Source of the DNA: Desulfuromonadales bacterium
Lineage (GTDB): Bacteria; Desulfobacterota; Desulfuromonadia; Desulfuromonadales; Geopsychrobacteraceae
NCBI GenBank assembly: GCA_019429255.1
Contig: JAHYIY010000021.1
Location: forward strand, 1-43,981
Reading direction: 5' to 3'
DNA length: 43,981 nt
The translations under genes and the position numbers were made by a program. The notes under the pieces were generated by a model. The model did no database searches, was not told the origin of the DNA, and was given only the letters and a program-made list of their open reading frames with translations. Position 1 is the first letter of the stretch. Each line of letters begins with the position of its first letter. Positions 1 to 7,864 of the stretch are shown here, piece by piece.

Positions 1-127
1 CTATGTCAAGGGACGCGATTGTTTCCCGTTGGGTCATCCATGACCGCTTTTTGTCGCCGTCCATGGCGACAAAAACCCTTGCCACAGGATCCAAAGGCCC
101 TGCGCAAGGATAGAGCTGAATAGTTAC
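1..127 (+). repeat. Right part of a 155-bp MITE-like repeat (copy A)
   Basis: This stretch matches the complete copies at 36839-36993 (+) and 21216-21369 (-). The window edge cuts off roughly the first 27 bases. It keeps the internal palindromes (GGTCATCCATGACC, and TTGTCGCC paired with GGCGACAA in other copies) and the right terminus reading CTGAATAGTTAC. No coding function is apparent. The terminal inverted repeats of the complete copies suggest a non-autonomous element. Confidence 0.85.
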
Positions 128-214
128 TATTTTTTGTTAGGGCGTGGTGGCCCCGGACCGCCCTGGTGGCATGGCGACAACTTTCAACCAGCATTCCCAA
201 AAGGAGAAAGAAAT

Positions 215-781
215 ATGCAAAGGAAAAAAAGGATGTGGCTGTTGATACTCGTCTCGATTTTTCTAACCACCGCTTGTTCACAAAATGAATTGACAGCCGA
301 ATCACTTGTGGGAACGCAAGCGCCCGCTTTTCAACTGGATGATGCCCGCGGCGGACAGGTCTCGTTAAGTGATTACACTCAACAGAAAATACCGGTTCTG
401 CTCTTTTTCCACATGGCGGTTGGCTGACCGCCGTGCATGAAGCAAATCGTGGATTTGCAAAACAGCTCAACATTCCAGGCCCTGAACGTGCAGGTTATCA
501 GTATTGCCCGCGACTCCGTCGCCGAAATGGCCCCGGAAATTCCCCGCCTGGGCATTACCTCTGTCCCGGTTCTCTCCGACCCGGATCTGAGTGTGTCAGC
601 ACAATATGATGTACTGAAATGGGCCATCGGCAACGGCGAACCAAGCCATACCTTTGTTTTGGTCGATGGTAACGGAAAAATTGTCTGGATCAAAGATTAT
701 GGTGCGCCTGACAACCCGGACCGCACCATGTATGTCGAAGTCCCGGAGCTTGTGCGCTATGTTCGTGAATATGTGAATTAA
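215..781 (+). CDS. Selenocysteine-containing redoxin (peroxiredoxin/TlpA-like) lipoprotein, UxxC motif
   Basis: One continuous frame of 188 residues is interrupted only by TGA at 425-427, which I read as selenocysteine 71. The N-terminus is a lipoprotein signal peptide (basic MQRKKR, hydrophobic core, lipobox LTTA-C21). The fold reads as an AhpC/TSA-redoxin: GTQAPAFQLDD near residue 35, a PVLLFF strand, then the active site G-U71-P-P-C74, then VISIARDS and a C-terminal HTFVLVDGNGKIVWIKDYG strand pair. U71 sits where redoxins of this type carry the attacking Cys of a CxxC. The start was chosen by the AGGAG at 202-206, 8 bases before the ATG. A perfect hairpin at 442-458 fits a bacterial SECIS. 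The likely role is thiol-dependent reduction (peroxide or disulfide) at the cell envelope. The alternative is a pseudogene with a nonsense mutation, but sequence on both sides of the TGA is well preserved. Confidence 0.85.
442..458 (+). promoter_or_regulatory. Predicted bacterial SECIS hairpin of the redoxin selenoprotein
   Basis: GCAAATC pairs perfectly with GATTTGC around the three-base loop GTG. The stem starts 15 bases and the loop 22 bases after the last base of the in-frame TGA. Bacterial SECIS elements lie directly downstream of the UGA inside the coding region, and their apical loop carries a conserved G/GU recognised by SelB. Both conditions are met. The same geometry recurs at 22238-22254. 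Confidence 0.75.
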
Positions 782-830
782 AAGGCGTTAAGGCCCATAA
801 GGGGTTGCTCAGCGGTAAGGAAAGTCAGGC

Positions 831-983
831 ATAAACAAAGAGACTATCCCGGTGATTTTTGTCACGGTTTTTATTGTGACAGGATTTTTGTTGGCAGCGC
901 AGGCACGGGCCCATGGCGACGATGGCCGTGGCAATGGGCCAGCTGCGAATGGTTTGAAAACTCCTCCTGCTAACTTTTACATC
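831..983 (+). pseudogene. 5' remnant of a c-type cytochrome gene
   Basis: Reading from 831, the frame gives a signal peptide-like start (residues NKETIPVIFVTVFIVTGFLL, then AAQARAHG) followed by GRGNGPAANGLKTPPANFY. That last segment matches the G-x-G-D-G-P-A-A-x-G-L-x-P-P-A-x-F pattern of small class I cytochromes c. The would-be start codon is ATA with an AAGGA upstream, and an in-frame GTG follows at 852. Homology stops at about 983, just before the stop codon of the convergent flavoprotein gene at 988. No CxxCH haem motif remains. I infer that a rearrangement removed the rest of the gene. Confidence 0.55.
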
Positions 984-987
984 TCGA

Positions 988-2400
988 TTATCCACCCAGC
1001 ATCTTCGTCATCATCTTTTTCATTGTTGCGTTCTTCAGCATCCCCATCATCCACATTTCGCCAATCGATTTGTTCATGAATGACATGCTCGGGAAAGAAT
1101 GCTGCAACAGCATAATATCAACCAGCCGGATTTTCTTCTGAATCGCCAGGGCCCACTCGTTAATCATTTCTGCAGAGCCCTCGCCGATCACAGTAGCCCC
1201 ATAGATCTTGCCATATTTGCTTGCCAGAACCCTCACCGAACCGGTGGTGACCTGTTCGGCAATAGCCGCGCCGTAATCAGCATGCTTGGCTTCAATCACC
1301 TCATATTTGATGCCGGCTGCGATCAGATCGGATTCACGCATCCCCACCGATGAAACCTGTGGTTCGGTAAATACCGTCCAGGGCACAACATATTTTTTGA
1401 AGTCCTTTTTGAATGGCCAGGGGCGCATAATATTCATCAGGGCGATCATCCCCTGGTGCATGGCGGCGTGGGAAAAAAGGTAATGACCATTGCAGTCACC
1501 CACTGCAAAAATATGGGGGATATTGGTCTGCAGGTTGGCATTAACCGGGATCCCTTTCGGGGTGTACTGCACTCCTGCTTTTTCGAGATCCAGCTTGTCG
1601 ATCACCGGTGCCCGACCGGCAGCGAGCAGCAAGCGCTCAGCTTCGAGGGTTTCCCCCTCCCTGGTGGTCAGAACGACATGACCCTCATCATTTGTCGTAA
1701 CCGAGGTAATGGAACGACTGTTGTAGACGGCAATCCCTTCTTTTTTTAAACATTCCTCGAGCAGATCACCAGCAAAGCGATCGGCAAAGGGGAGCAGGTG
1801 TGGATCCATCTGCACGATAGTCGTCCGGCAACCCAGTTGCGAAAAGGCCTGAGCCATCTCAGCGCCAATGGCGCCACCGCCAATAATCAGCATACTTTTG
1901 GGGATGGCGTTGAGGTGGAACAGGTTTTCGTTGGTCAAAAGATTATCGATGGTATCAAGTCCCGGAATCGGTGGTTTGGCCGGACGTGTCCCGGTGCAGA
2001 TAAAAATACGTTTGGCGCTGATCCGCCGCCCGTCAACCTCGACAGTATGGGAATCGACAAAACGCGCTGCGCCCTTGACCTTGTCAACCTTGCCGAGCTT
2101 TTTATCGTACTTGGCGACAACGGCTTTAAGTTGTTCCTGTATCAGTGAAAAAGGATCTTTGACCTCCGGTTCACGCATTTCCTCCATCTGCATGGCGGGG
2201 AACCTGGTCACTGCATGACGGGTTTTACCCATACGTAGCAAGGCTTTACTGGGAATACAACCGGCGTTCATACATTCGCCACCGATTTTGTCTTTCTCAA
2301 TGGCACAGACCTTCAGCCCCATTTCTGAAGCCATGGCCGAGACAACCAGACCAGCCGGGCCAACGCCGATGGTGATGATGTCGTATTCATAATTTGTCAT
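988..2400 (-). CDS. Dihydrolipoamide dehydrogenase-like pyridine nucleotide-disulfide oxidoreductase
   Basis: A 470-residue class I flavoprotein disulfide reductase. The N-terminal FAD motif is IGVGPAGLV (residues 11-19), and the redox-active disulfide is GGECMNAGCIPSK with Cys43 and Cys48. A second Rossmann motif, IIGGGAIGAEMA, binds NAD(P)H, and IFAVGDCNG is the second FAD contact. The C-terminal dimer domain has HSFPS where lipoamide dehydrogenases have HPT-E, so the catalytic His is kept but the context differs, as in the MerA/YkgC-like branch. The substrate is therefore uncertain. No 2-oxoacid dehydrogenase or glycine-cleavage genes are nearby. The start is supported by AAGGAGA about 6 bases before the ATG. 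The C-terminus is unusually rich in methionine. Confidence 0.85.
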   Translation of the reverse strand: MTNYEYDIITIGVGPAGLVVSAMASEMGLKVCAIEKDKIGGECMNAGCIPSKALLRMGKTRHAVTRFPAMQMEEMREPEVKDPFSLIQEQLKAVVAKYDKKLGKVDKVKGAARFVDSHTVEVDGRRISAKRIFICTGTRPAKPPIPGLDTIDNLLTNENLFHLNAIPKSMLIIGGGAIGAEMAQAFSQLGCRTTIVQMDPHLLPFADRFAGDLLEECLKKEGIAVYNSRSITSVTTNDEGHVVLTTREGETLEAERLLLAAGRAPVIDKLDLEKAGVQYTPKGIPVNANLQTNIPHIFAVGDCNGHYLFSHAAMHQGMIALMNIMRPWPFKKDFKKYVVPWTVFTEPQVSSVGMRESDLIAAGIKYEVIEAKHADYGAAIAEQVTTGSVRVLASKYGKIYGATVIGEGSAEMINEWALAIQKKIRLVDIMLLQHSFPSMSFMNKSIGEMWMMGMLKNATMKKMMTKMLGG

Positions 2401-2428
2401 ACTGTCTCTCCTTATTATTACTCCGGTG

Positions 2429-2468
2429 GTAACTATTCACTGCCGACCTTGCGCAGGGTCGGGGATCC
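2429..2468 (-). repeat. Partial copy (right end) of the 155-bp MITE-like repeat (copy D)
   Basis: About 40 bases match the reverse complement of the right end of the complete copies: GTAACTATTCAC, then CTTGCGCAGGGTCGGGGATCC. The left part is missing. It lies between the flavoprotein start and an otherwise gene-free stretch. Confidence 0.6.
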
Positions 2469-2497
2469 ATTCTTTAACAGCCTAAAATTTCACTGGA

Positions 2498-2513
2498 TTC
2501 CCGCATTCGGGAA
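2498..2513. repeat. Short REP-like palindrome
   Basis: TTCCCG and CGGGAA flank a 4-base loop, followed by AATGACG. The rest of the gene-free stretch 2469-2673 is AT-rich and shows no other structure or coding sequence to me. A related sequence, GATTCCCGCCTGTGCGTGAATGACG, appears near 43650. Confidence 0.4.
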
Positions 2514-2673
2514 TGACGATGTGAGTTCAACTTTTATCTGTTTTGTCGCCGAAGCAATAGCGACTGAACTTGTCAACCGACACGATTAATTCATAATATT
2601 ATATATATGTTTTATAGAATGGTGCAAGAAATCACCAGCCTGACAAGCCGGTCTTTTGGCGCAAAAAGATCAT

Positions 2674-2702
2674 AAAAAAACCCGCTGGTGGCGGGCTTTT
2701 TT
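2674..2702 (-). terminator. Rho-independent terminator for the 2726-3184 gene pair
   Basis: CCCGC and GCGGG form the stem around TGGTG. It is flanked by seven A on the left and six T on the right, so it can stop transcription in both directions. It lies just after the stop of the minus-strand gene at 2726. Confidence 0.8.
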
Positions 2703-2725
2703 ACTCAGCTCTTAAAATGTCAAGA

Positions 2726-2947
2726 TCAGGGGTGATATTCAATCAGGGAGTTCTGAGTCGTGCGACAATCGGGGCAAGTAAACACACGCGTATCATACCA
2801 CCAGGGCTCACTTCCCCAATAGGACTCATTGGCTATACAGTCAAGATGCTCAACCTGATTGAGATTTTTGGCATCCCGGCACGAGGCACAATAAACCCAG
2901 ATCTTGCCGGCAGCGCACGCCTGGAGAAATTCACCGGGATTCGACAT
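2726..2947 (-). CDS. Small conserved zinc-ribbon-like protein
   Basis: A 73-residue protein with two CxxC pairs (CASC near residue 20 and CPDC near residue 58), as in a small zinc ribbon. I do not recognise a named family. The start is supported by a GGGAGGGG Shine-Dalgarno sequence. It follows the tautomerase gene by 15 bases on the same strand and precedes a terminator, so the two probably form one transcript. Binding of zinc or another metal is inferred from the cysteine spacing only. Confidence 0.7.
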   Translation of the reverse strand: MSNPGEFLQACAAGKIWVYCASCRDAKNLNQVEHLDCIANESYWGSEPWWYDTRVFTCPDCRTTQNSLIEYHP

Positions 2948-2962
2948 TTCCCCCTCCCGTCA

Positions 2963-3184
2963 TCAGGCCTTGGAAATGTTCGCGGTATTTCCTTCGGCGC
3001 GCAGGCGCTTGACCGACTTGCCGGAAATCCCCCAGCTTTCCGTTTCGACCTCTTTAATAATGACATGGGTCGAATAGGGATTCTTATTCATGATCTTGAC
3101 CATCAAATCGGTAATCCCTTCAACCAACTGGGCTTTTTGTTCATTCGTCGTACCTTTGGTAACGTTGACCTCTATGTAGGGCAT
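2963..3184 (-). CDS. 4-oxalocrotonate tautomerase family protein
   Basis: A 73-residue protein beginning MPYIEVNVTKG. Met removal would expose Pro1, the catalytic base of this family. The pattern PYSTHVIIKEVETESWGISG in the middle is typical of 4-OT monomers (60-75 residues), which form hexamers and interconvert enol and keto acids. The substrate cannot be told from sequence, and no meta-cleavage pathway genes are nearby. AAGGA precedes the ATG. It is transcribed with the small zinc-ribbon gene downstream. Confidence 0.85.
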   Translation of the reverse strand: MPYIEVNVTKGTTNEQKAQLVEGITDLMVKIMNKNPYSTHVIIKEVETESWGISGKSVKRLRAEGNTANISKA

Positions 3185-3215
3185 GGGGATATCCTTTCAG
3201 TGTTGTTGCTAAATA

Positions 3216-5168
3216 TTATTCAGAACGCCCATTATCGCCAAGGCATTGCGGTAATGCAACCTCAATAACGAATCGTTCCCTTTTAAGCTGGCGCACAACA
3301 TCCCTTAATCGTCTGTTTTGGCAAGGATCAAGCTTTTTTCCGCCATAGAAGGCAGCACCGTAGCTTTCAGCAAACTCCCGACACAAGGGGTGGCCACTGA
3401 GATACGCCAACTGATACAACCCTAACTCAGGGGGCAGGCGCTTCAGTCCCGCGCAGCGGGCCACCTGACGCAGATAGGAGTGCAACAAACCTTTATCTTG
3501 TGTTCCCCCTCCGCGTTTCCAGACGAAGGCAACGACACCGCAAAGGGCCATAAACATCATTCCACCAGCCAGCCAGGAAAATTTGACTTGGCGCAACAGC
3601 GCCAGCCTGGTGGATGCTTCCCGTAACAGCTGAAACTGCTGCTGGACATCGTAATTGAGAACGCGCCGGGTCCATGAATGAAAAAGGGCATCGGTCAGGC
3701 TTTGCAGATAGCTGCGCCCGGCCACTGCGGCAGAAAAAGCCTGTTCAGCATTAACAGCAAGGCGGCTGGGATCGATCCGTACCCACTCCCCCTCATCATT
3801 TAACGCCTCAACCCAGACATGGGCGCGATCCTCTGTCACCAGATAAAACTTGCCGAAGCGGTTATAGGTTCCCCCCAGGTAACCACCGACCAAACGCGCC
3901 GGCACGTCCATCAGGCGCAACATGATGGCAAAGGACGAGGCAAAGTGTTCACAATAACCACGCCGCGAATCGAACAAAAAGGTCGCCAGAGGGGTTGCGG
4001 TTTGCGGCAGATTGATAGCGGAATAGCTGAGTTGCTGCTGAAGAAAAAACCCCTCGAGCCCAGCTACCCGCTCGGCAAATCCAAAATGTTGGTTGCTGAT
4101 AGCTGCCGCCGCCTGACGCACTGGCACCGAGAGTGTTTCCGGCACAGCTAGATAAATTTCCGCCGCGTCACTTAGCGTGGCGACCCCTTGCGGCCACCCC
4201 ACTGTGCGATAAGTGATGCGCTTGTAATCCTGGCGCTGACGGACAAAAACACCATCAGCTTCACTGCGATGGGACACCCCCTGCAGACGATCACTGCGAT
4301 CAAGAGCGACCAGGTAGTGATCCGACTTCGGCTCGGCGTAAAACACCACTTCCTGCCCGGTCCCACCGCCAGGCTTAAACTGCTCCCGCGGCAAACGATT
4401 GCTGCGCCGCCAGATCTGGCCATCAAGCTGATCAAGGACAATACCACGCCAGTAGAGTAGCTGGTCCGGCAGTTCACTGGTTTCAGCACGAAAGGCGATA
4501 GCTCCCGTACTGGCCAGATCAGAAAAGCTCCCCGGCCGCACCTGATCACTCATGCCGACCGCAGCGGTGCCTTCCTGACCGATAATATTCCATAATGGCG
4601 TCGGGGTGCGAGGCAAAACAAAGAAGAGGGCCGCCATCAGTACCAGTGTCGTTGCCGGAATGGCCAACAGAAAAATACCTAGCCCGTTAAAGGCCTGGAC
4701 AGGCAGTTGAATGGCAGGATCGACGTGAACAAAGCTCAGCAACACCAGACTGGTGCTCAACATCAGGATCATCAGAGCCAGATAGGCCAGATAAATCATA
4801 TCGAGGGTCAACAGGGACGAGGCGGCGAGGAGCGTCAGCGCCAGGACAAAGGTCTGCAACATATTGCGTGGCGTTTTTTCACTGGCTAACCGTGCCGCCA
4901 ACAGAACGCACAGAACCTGCACCAGTGGCAAAACTACTTCAGTCATGGTCAACTGCATCCCACTGATAACCACAGCAATAAGGGTGACCAGCACTGCCAG
5001 GCGGTGGAGCGTCAGGTTCCAGTCAACGCGGGAGCGTAGCAATCCAGCAATAAGACCGGCAATGAAGAAGATCTGCACCCAGCGCGCAATAAAGGGAAAA
5101 ACCGGCAGGAGGGCAAGCAACGCCGCGCCGTACAGAAGCCAGGTCAACAATCGCTGCAGATTACTCAT
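3216..5168 (-). CDS. TgpA-like membrane transglutaminase (DUF3488-transglutaminase-DUF4129)
   Basis: A 650-residue membrane protein. The first ~200 residues contain about six or seven hydrophobic helices (DUF3488). A periplasmic transglutaminase-like domain follows, with Cys406 in RRGYCEHFAS, His450 in AHVWVE and Asp466 in IDPS, a complete catalytic triad. Another membrane helix lies near residue 550 (WLAGGMMFMALCGVVAFVW), then a short cytoplasmic tail resembling DUF4129. The start overlaps the end of the DUF58 gene by 8 bases, so translation is likely coupled. MoxR, DUF58 and TgpA-like genes are commonly linked. The family is presumed to cross-link or hydrolyse envelope proteins or peptides; the substrate is unknown. 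Confidence 0.9.
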   Translation of the reverse strand: MSNLQRLLTWLLYGAALLALLPVFPFIARWVQIFFIAGLIAGLLRSRVDWNLTLHRLAVLVTLIAVVISGMQLTMTEVVLPLVQVLCVLLAARLASEKTPRNMLQTFVLALTLLAASSLLTLDMIYLAYLALMILMLSTSLVLLSFVHVDPAIQLPVQAFNGLGIFLLAIPATTLVLMAALFFVLPRTPTPLWNIIGQEGTAAVGMSDQVRPGSFSDLASTGAIAFRAETSELPDQLLYWRGIVLDQLDGQIWRRSNRLPREQFKPGGGTGQEVVFYAEPKSDHYLVALDRSDRLQGVSHRSEADGVFVRQRQDYKRITYRTVGWPQGVATLSDAAEIYLAVPETLSVPVRQAAAAISNQHFGFAERVAGLEGFFLQQQLSYSAINLPQTATPLATFLFDSRRGYCEHFASSFAIMLRLMDVPARLVGGYLGGTYNRFGKFYLVTEDRAHVWVEALNDEGEWVRIDPSRLAVNAEQAFSAAVAGRSYLQSLTDALFHSWTRRVLNYDVQQQFQLLREASTRLALLRQVKFSWLAGGMMFMALCGVVAFVWKRGGGTQDKGLLHSYLRQVARCAGLKRLPPELGLYQLAYLSGHPLCREFAESYGAAFYGGKKLDPCQNRRLRDVVRQLKRERFVIEVALPQCLGDNGRSE

Positions 5169-6012
5169 AGAGGGCCAACTCCTTGAGCAGGCGCAACCGA
5201 TGCGTACGTCCTACGGCTGGAGCAAAACGCTTGGCACCAATGACAAGTCCGACCGCACACTGTTGATGAAAGCAGCGATTGATCAGATAGGCACAGCGCC
5301 CCAGTCGCTCTTCCAGAGGACCGTCAAACTGCTGAGGGTCGATCATTCTGGTCACCGCCGCCTGGCGATTCAGCTGTTTGGTTTTCAAATTGTCATGACG
5401 CGCCGACAGCTTCCAGTGGATCGCCCGGGGCGAATCACCGGGGCGGTAGTCTTCGATACTGCGCAGATCGCCATCGCCGCCGGGCATGGCAATCTGCTGT
5501 TCACTTGCGCTGCGCCGGCCATCCTGCTGCACCGGCAACGGGGATGCCAACGGACGCGGGAAAACCAGCAGTGTCCGGGATGGATGGTAGCGACAGGAAC
5601 GAACAAAGAAATTGACCGGAAAGCAGGAAGCAATGTGGAGCGGCGGAGCCGGATGCATGCCGCGTCTCGGCATGGTCAAAGGGATATCAACCACCTCACT
5701 GCCGGCGGCGGCGATGGCCGGCACCAGTATCTTGTGTTCTGCAATACTGATTTCGAGTAGATACACCGGAATATAGCGTTGACGATTACTGATACGAACC
5801 CGCAGGGTTCCAGACGTTGCAGCAAACAGATCAGCACTGGGGAGCAGGCGCAATTCAATACGATGCAGATTGCGGTGGCCACAGAGCCCGGTAACCGCCA
5901 TGAAACCAAGCTGTGCCGAGACCAGCAGATAGAGCAGATTGTTACCGGTATTGACCGCGGCGAAACCAAAAAGCAGGGTCAGAGCAATATAGAAAGCACC
6001 AGCGCGGGTCAG
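5161..6012 (-). CDS. DUF58 protein of the MoxR operon (start codon non-canonical)
   Basis: The DUF58 hallmark RPGDSPRAIHWKLSARHD is present in the second half. The first in-frame ATG (5901) would give 246 residues, but the frame upstream still encodes typical DUF58 sequence: LTRAGAFYIALTLLFGF, then AAVNTGNNLLYLL and VSAQLGFM. These contain the N-terminal membrane helices, so the true start must be near 6012-6018, overlapping the MoxR stop. No ATG, GTG or TTG exists there. CTG at 6010-6012 is the most likely initiator, or TTA at 6016-6018 where homologues would have Met. Initiation may depend on coupling with the ATPase stop TAA at 6015-6017. The domain is thought to be vWA-like and to act with MoxR ATPases. 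Confidence 0.85.
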   Translation of the reverse strand: MTRAGAFYIALTLLFGFAAVNTGNNLLYLLVSAQLGFMAVTGLCGHRNLHRIELRLLPSADLFAATSGTLRVRISNRQRYIPVYLLEISIAEHKILVPAIAAAGSEVVDIPLTMPRRGMHPAPPLHIASCFPVNFFVRSCRYHPSRTLLVFPRPLASPLPVQQDGRRSASEQQIAMPGGDGDLRSIEDYRPGDSPRAIHWKLSARHDNLKTKQLNRQAAVTRMIDPQQFDGPLEERLGRCAYLINRCFHQQCAVGLVIGAKRFAPAVGRTHRLRLLKELALYE

Positions 6013-6014
6013 CC

Positions 6015-6956
6015 TTAAACGACGGGCACCGGTATATCCTTGAGTAGTGATCGCAACACCTCTTTTTTATTCAAATGATCCTGTTCGGGGCGCAACTCAA
6101 GACGGTGAGACACCACTGCCAGCGCCACCACCTGAACATCCTCCGGCACCACAAAGGAGCGTCCCTGCAGATACGCCTGGGCCCGTGCCGCTGCTGCCAG
6201 GCTGATACCGCCGCGGGTAGAAATACCATTAATAAACGCTGAATGGTCACGGCTGCGCTGCAGCAGTTGATGGATATAATCGGCGATCTTTTCATGCAGG
6301 GAGATTTTTTCCCTGACGAACTGGCGCGCCTCGATGATCTGTTCATGACTCAGCAGCGGTTTGATCCGAGTTAGATCTTCGCGCACACTACCGCGGCGGA
6401 TAATCTGTTTCTCCAGCGCTGGTGGTGGGTAACCGATATCAGTGGTCATTAAAAAACGGTCGAGCTGCGATTCCGGCAGCGGAAAGGTGCCAACATGATC
6501 CAACGGATTCTGGGTCGCTATCACCATGAAGGGTTCCGGCAACTCATAGGTCACCCCTTCGAGGGTGACGCGGCGCTCCTCCATGGCTTCAAGCAGGGCG
6601 CTCTGGGTCTTCGGCAGGGTGCGGTTGATTTCATCAACCAACAGAAGATGATTAAAAATCGGTCCCTTGACGAAATGGAAGCGATTATCTTCACGATTAA
6701 AAATGGAAACACCGGTAATATCGCTCGGCAACAGGTCACCGGTACACTGGATACGCCCGAAATCAAGCCCGAGGGCAGCAGCTAATCCCAGTGCCAGGCT
6801 GGTTTTTCCCAGGCCCGGAATGTCCTCGATGAGCAGATGCCCTTCGGCCAGCAGGCAGATCAGCGCCGTGCGGATAGCCTTGATTTTTCCCTGCAGATAG
6901 CGACTGGAAAGGGTGTCAATGACGCCCAATATCGGCTCACGATGAACTAGTTCCAT
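6015..6956 (-). CDS. MoxR-family AAA+ ATPase
   Basis: A 313-residue AAA+ protein of the usual MoxR length. Walker A is IPGLGKTS (Lys51, Thr52), Walker B is LLLVDEINR near residues 104-112, and sensor 1 is FMVIATQNPLD. The C-terminal lid contains STRGGISLAAAARAQAYLQGR, typical of MoxR. It is the first gene of a three-gene operon with DUF58 and TgpA-like genes. MoxR proteins act as ATP-driven chaperones or remodelling factors for metal or envelope proteins; the client is unknown here. The upstream 70 bases follow the rlpA terminator, so the operon probably has its own promoter there. Confidence 0.92.
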   Translation of the reverse strand: MELVHREPILGVIDTLSSRYLQGKIKAIRTALICLLAEGHLLIEDIPGLGKTSLALGLAAALGLDFGRIQCTGDLLPSDITGVSIFNREDNRFHFVKGPIFNHLLLVDEINRTLPKTQSALLEAMEERRVTLEGVTYELPEPFMVIATQNPLDHVGTFPLPESQLDRFLMTTDIGYPPPALEKQIIRRGSVREDLTRIKPLLSHEQIIEARQFVREKISLHEKIADYIHQLLQRSRDHSAFINGISTRGGISLAAAARAQAYLQGRSFVVPEDVQVVALAVVSHRLELRPEQDHLNKKEVLRSLLKDIPVPVV

Positions 6957-7026
6957 ACTGACTTCCTGCGCTAAAAGCGATAGACGGACATCCTGTTACA
7001 AAAGTAGCAGCGCTTGTCTGTTTGAT

Positions 7027-7055
7027 AAAAAAAGCCCCATGGAAGCCATGGAGCT
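7027..7055 (-). terminator. Rho-independent terminator after rlpA
   Basis: AGCCCCATGG pairs with CCATGGAGCT (one mismatch) around three bases. The minus-strand transcript then runs into seven U. It lies 37 bases after the rlpA stop and separates the dnaE-accA-rlpA group from the MoxR operon. Confidence 0.85.
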
Positions 7056-7091
7056 CTTATCCCTGATCAATGGCAGCAAACTGACCTGCTA

Positions 7092-7847
7092 TTATTCAAA
7101 AACGACAACAAAGCTGCTGTTGTAGCCTTCGGCGATCAATTGGCTGGTCATTTGCTCGGCCTGTTCCATTGAGGAGAAATCACCAACACGCACCCGATGA
7201 ACTGCTTGTCCATTGACCTGCGCTGTAGCCACCTGGGCATGACCGAAGCGCTCACGCATCTGATTGGCCAGTTGGTGCGCATTATCCGGCACAGAAAAAG
7301 CGGCAATCTGAATCGCGTAACTGTTATTAACCGCTGCCATAGAGCGCCGTTGAGGGACATAGGAGCCACCAATCGCAACAACCTCGACCTCAGCCAGGCC
7401 GGCATCAACAGTGCCCAGTTGTCGGGCAGCACCATAGGAGAGATCAATAATCCGCCCGGCGGCAAAAGGTCCACGGTCATTGATACGAACCTGAATTTGC
7501 TTGCCGTTACCCAGATGGGTTACCTGAACCAGTGTCCCCATGGGGAGGGTTTTGTGCGCGGCGCTGATACCGTACATATCATAAACTTCACCGTTACTGG
7601 TCTTCAGACCATGAAAGTCGCGGCCATACCAGCTGGCAATGCCGCGTTCACGATAGCCCTGATGATCACGCAATGGCGTATAGCGGATGCCGTCTACTTC
7701 ATAAGGACGCTGCCAGCCCGGCAATTCGCGCGTTTCCGGAGTATCAATGACCCTGACAACCGGAGCTCTGCGACCACCGCAGGCAGCAAGCAGAAGCATC
7801 AGCGTCAAACACAGGAAAAGTAGAGCAAAACGCCACGCAGATATCAT
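7092..7847 (-). CDS. rlpA: Septal ring lytic transglycosylase RlpA-family lipoprotein with SPOR domain
   Basis: A 251-residue lipoprotein. The signal peptide ends in LLAA-C23. A double-psi beta-barrel (RlpA) domain spans about residues 65-155, with GIASWYGRDFHGLKTSNGE and VRINDRGPFAAGRIIDLS, where the Asp and His/Gly positions of RlpA transglycosylases are kept. The last ~80 residues are a SPOR domain (YAIQIAAF to RVRVGDF), which binds denuded septal peptidoglycan. RlpA cleaves naked glycan strands at the division site or pole. It follows accA by 17 bases on the same strand and is closed by the terminator at 7027-7055. Confidence 0.93.
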   Translation of the reverse strand: MISAWRFALLFLCLTLMLLLAACGGRRAPVVRVIDTPETRELPGWQRPYEVDGIRYTPLRDHQGYRERGIASWYGRDFHGLKTSNGEVYDMYGISAAHKTLPMGTLVQVTHLGNGKQIQVRINDRGPFAAGRIIDLSYGAARQLGTVDAGLAEVEVVAIGGSYVPQRRSMAAVNNSYAIQIAAFSVPDNAHQLANQMRERFGHAQVATAQVNGQAVHRVRVGDFSSMEQAEQMTSQLIAEGYNSSFVVVFE

Positions 7848-7864
7848 AAAATTACCGCTTAAGG

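Noticed and set aside
134-427. 97-residue reading starting at 134 for the redoxin
   Set aside because: It lacks a ribosome binding site and would place extra residues before a perfect lipoprotein signal that starts at 215 behind AGGAG.
4864-5760. 298-residue plus-strand open frame across the TgpA-DUF58 junction
   Set aside because: Antisense to two recognisable genes, with low-complexity basic composition.
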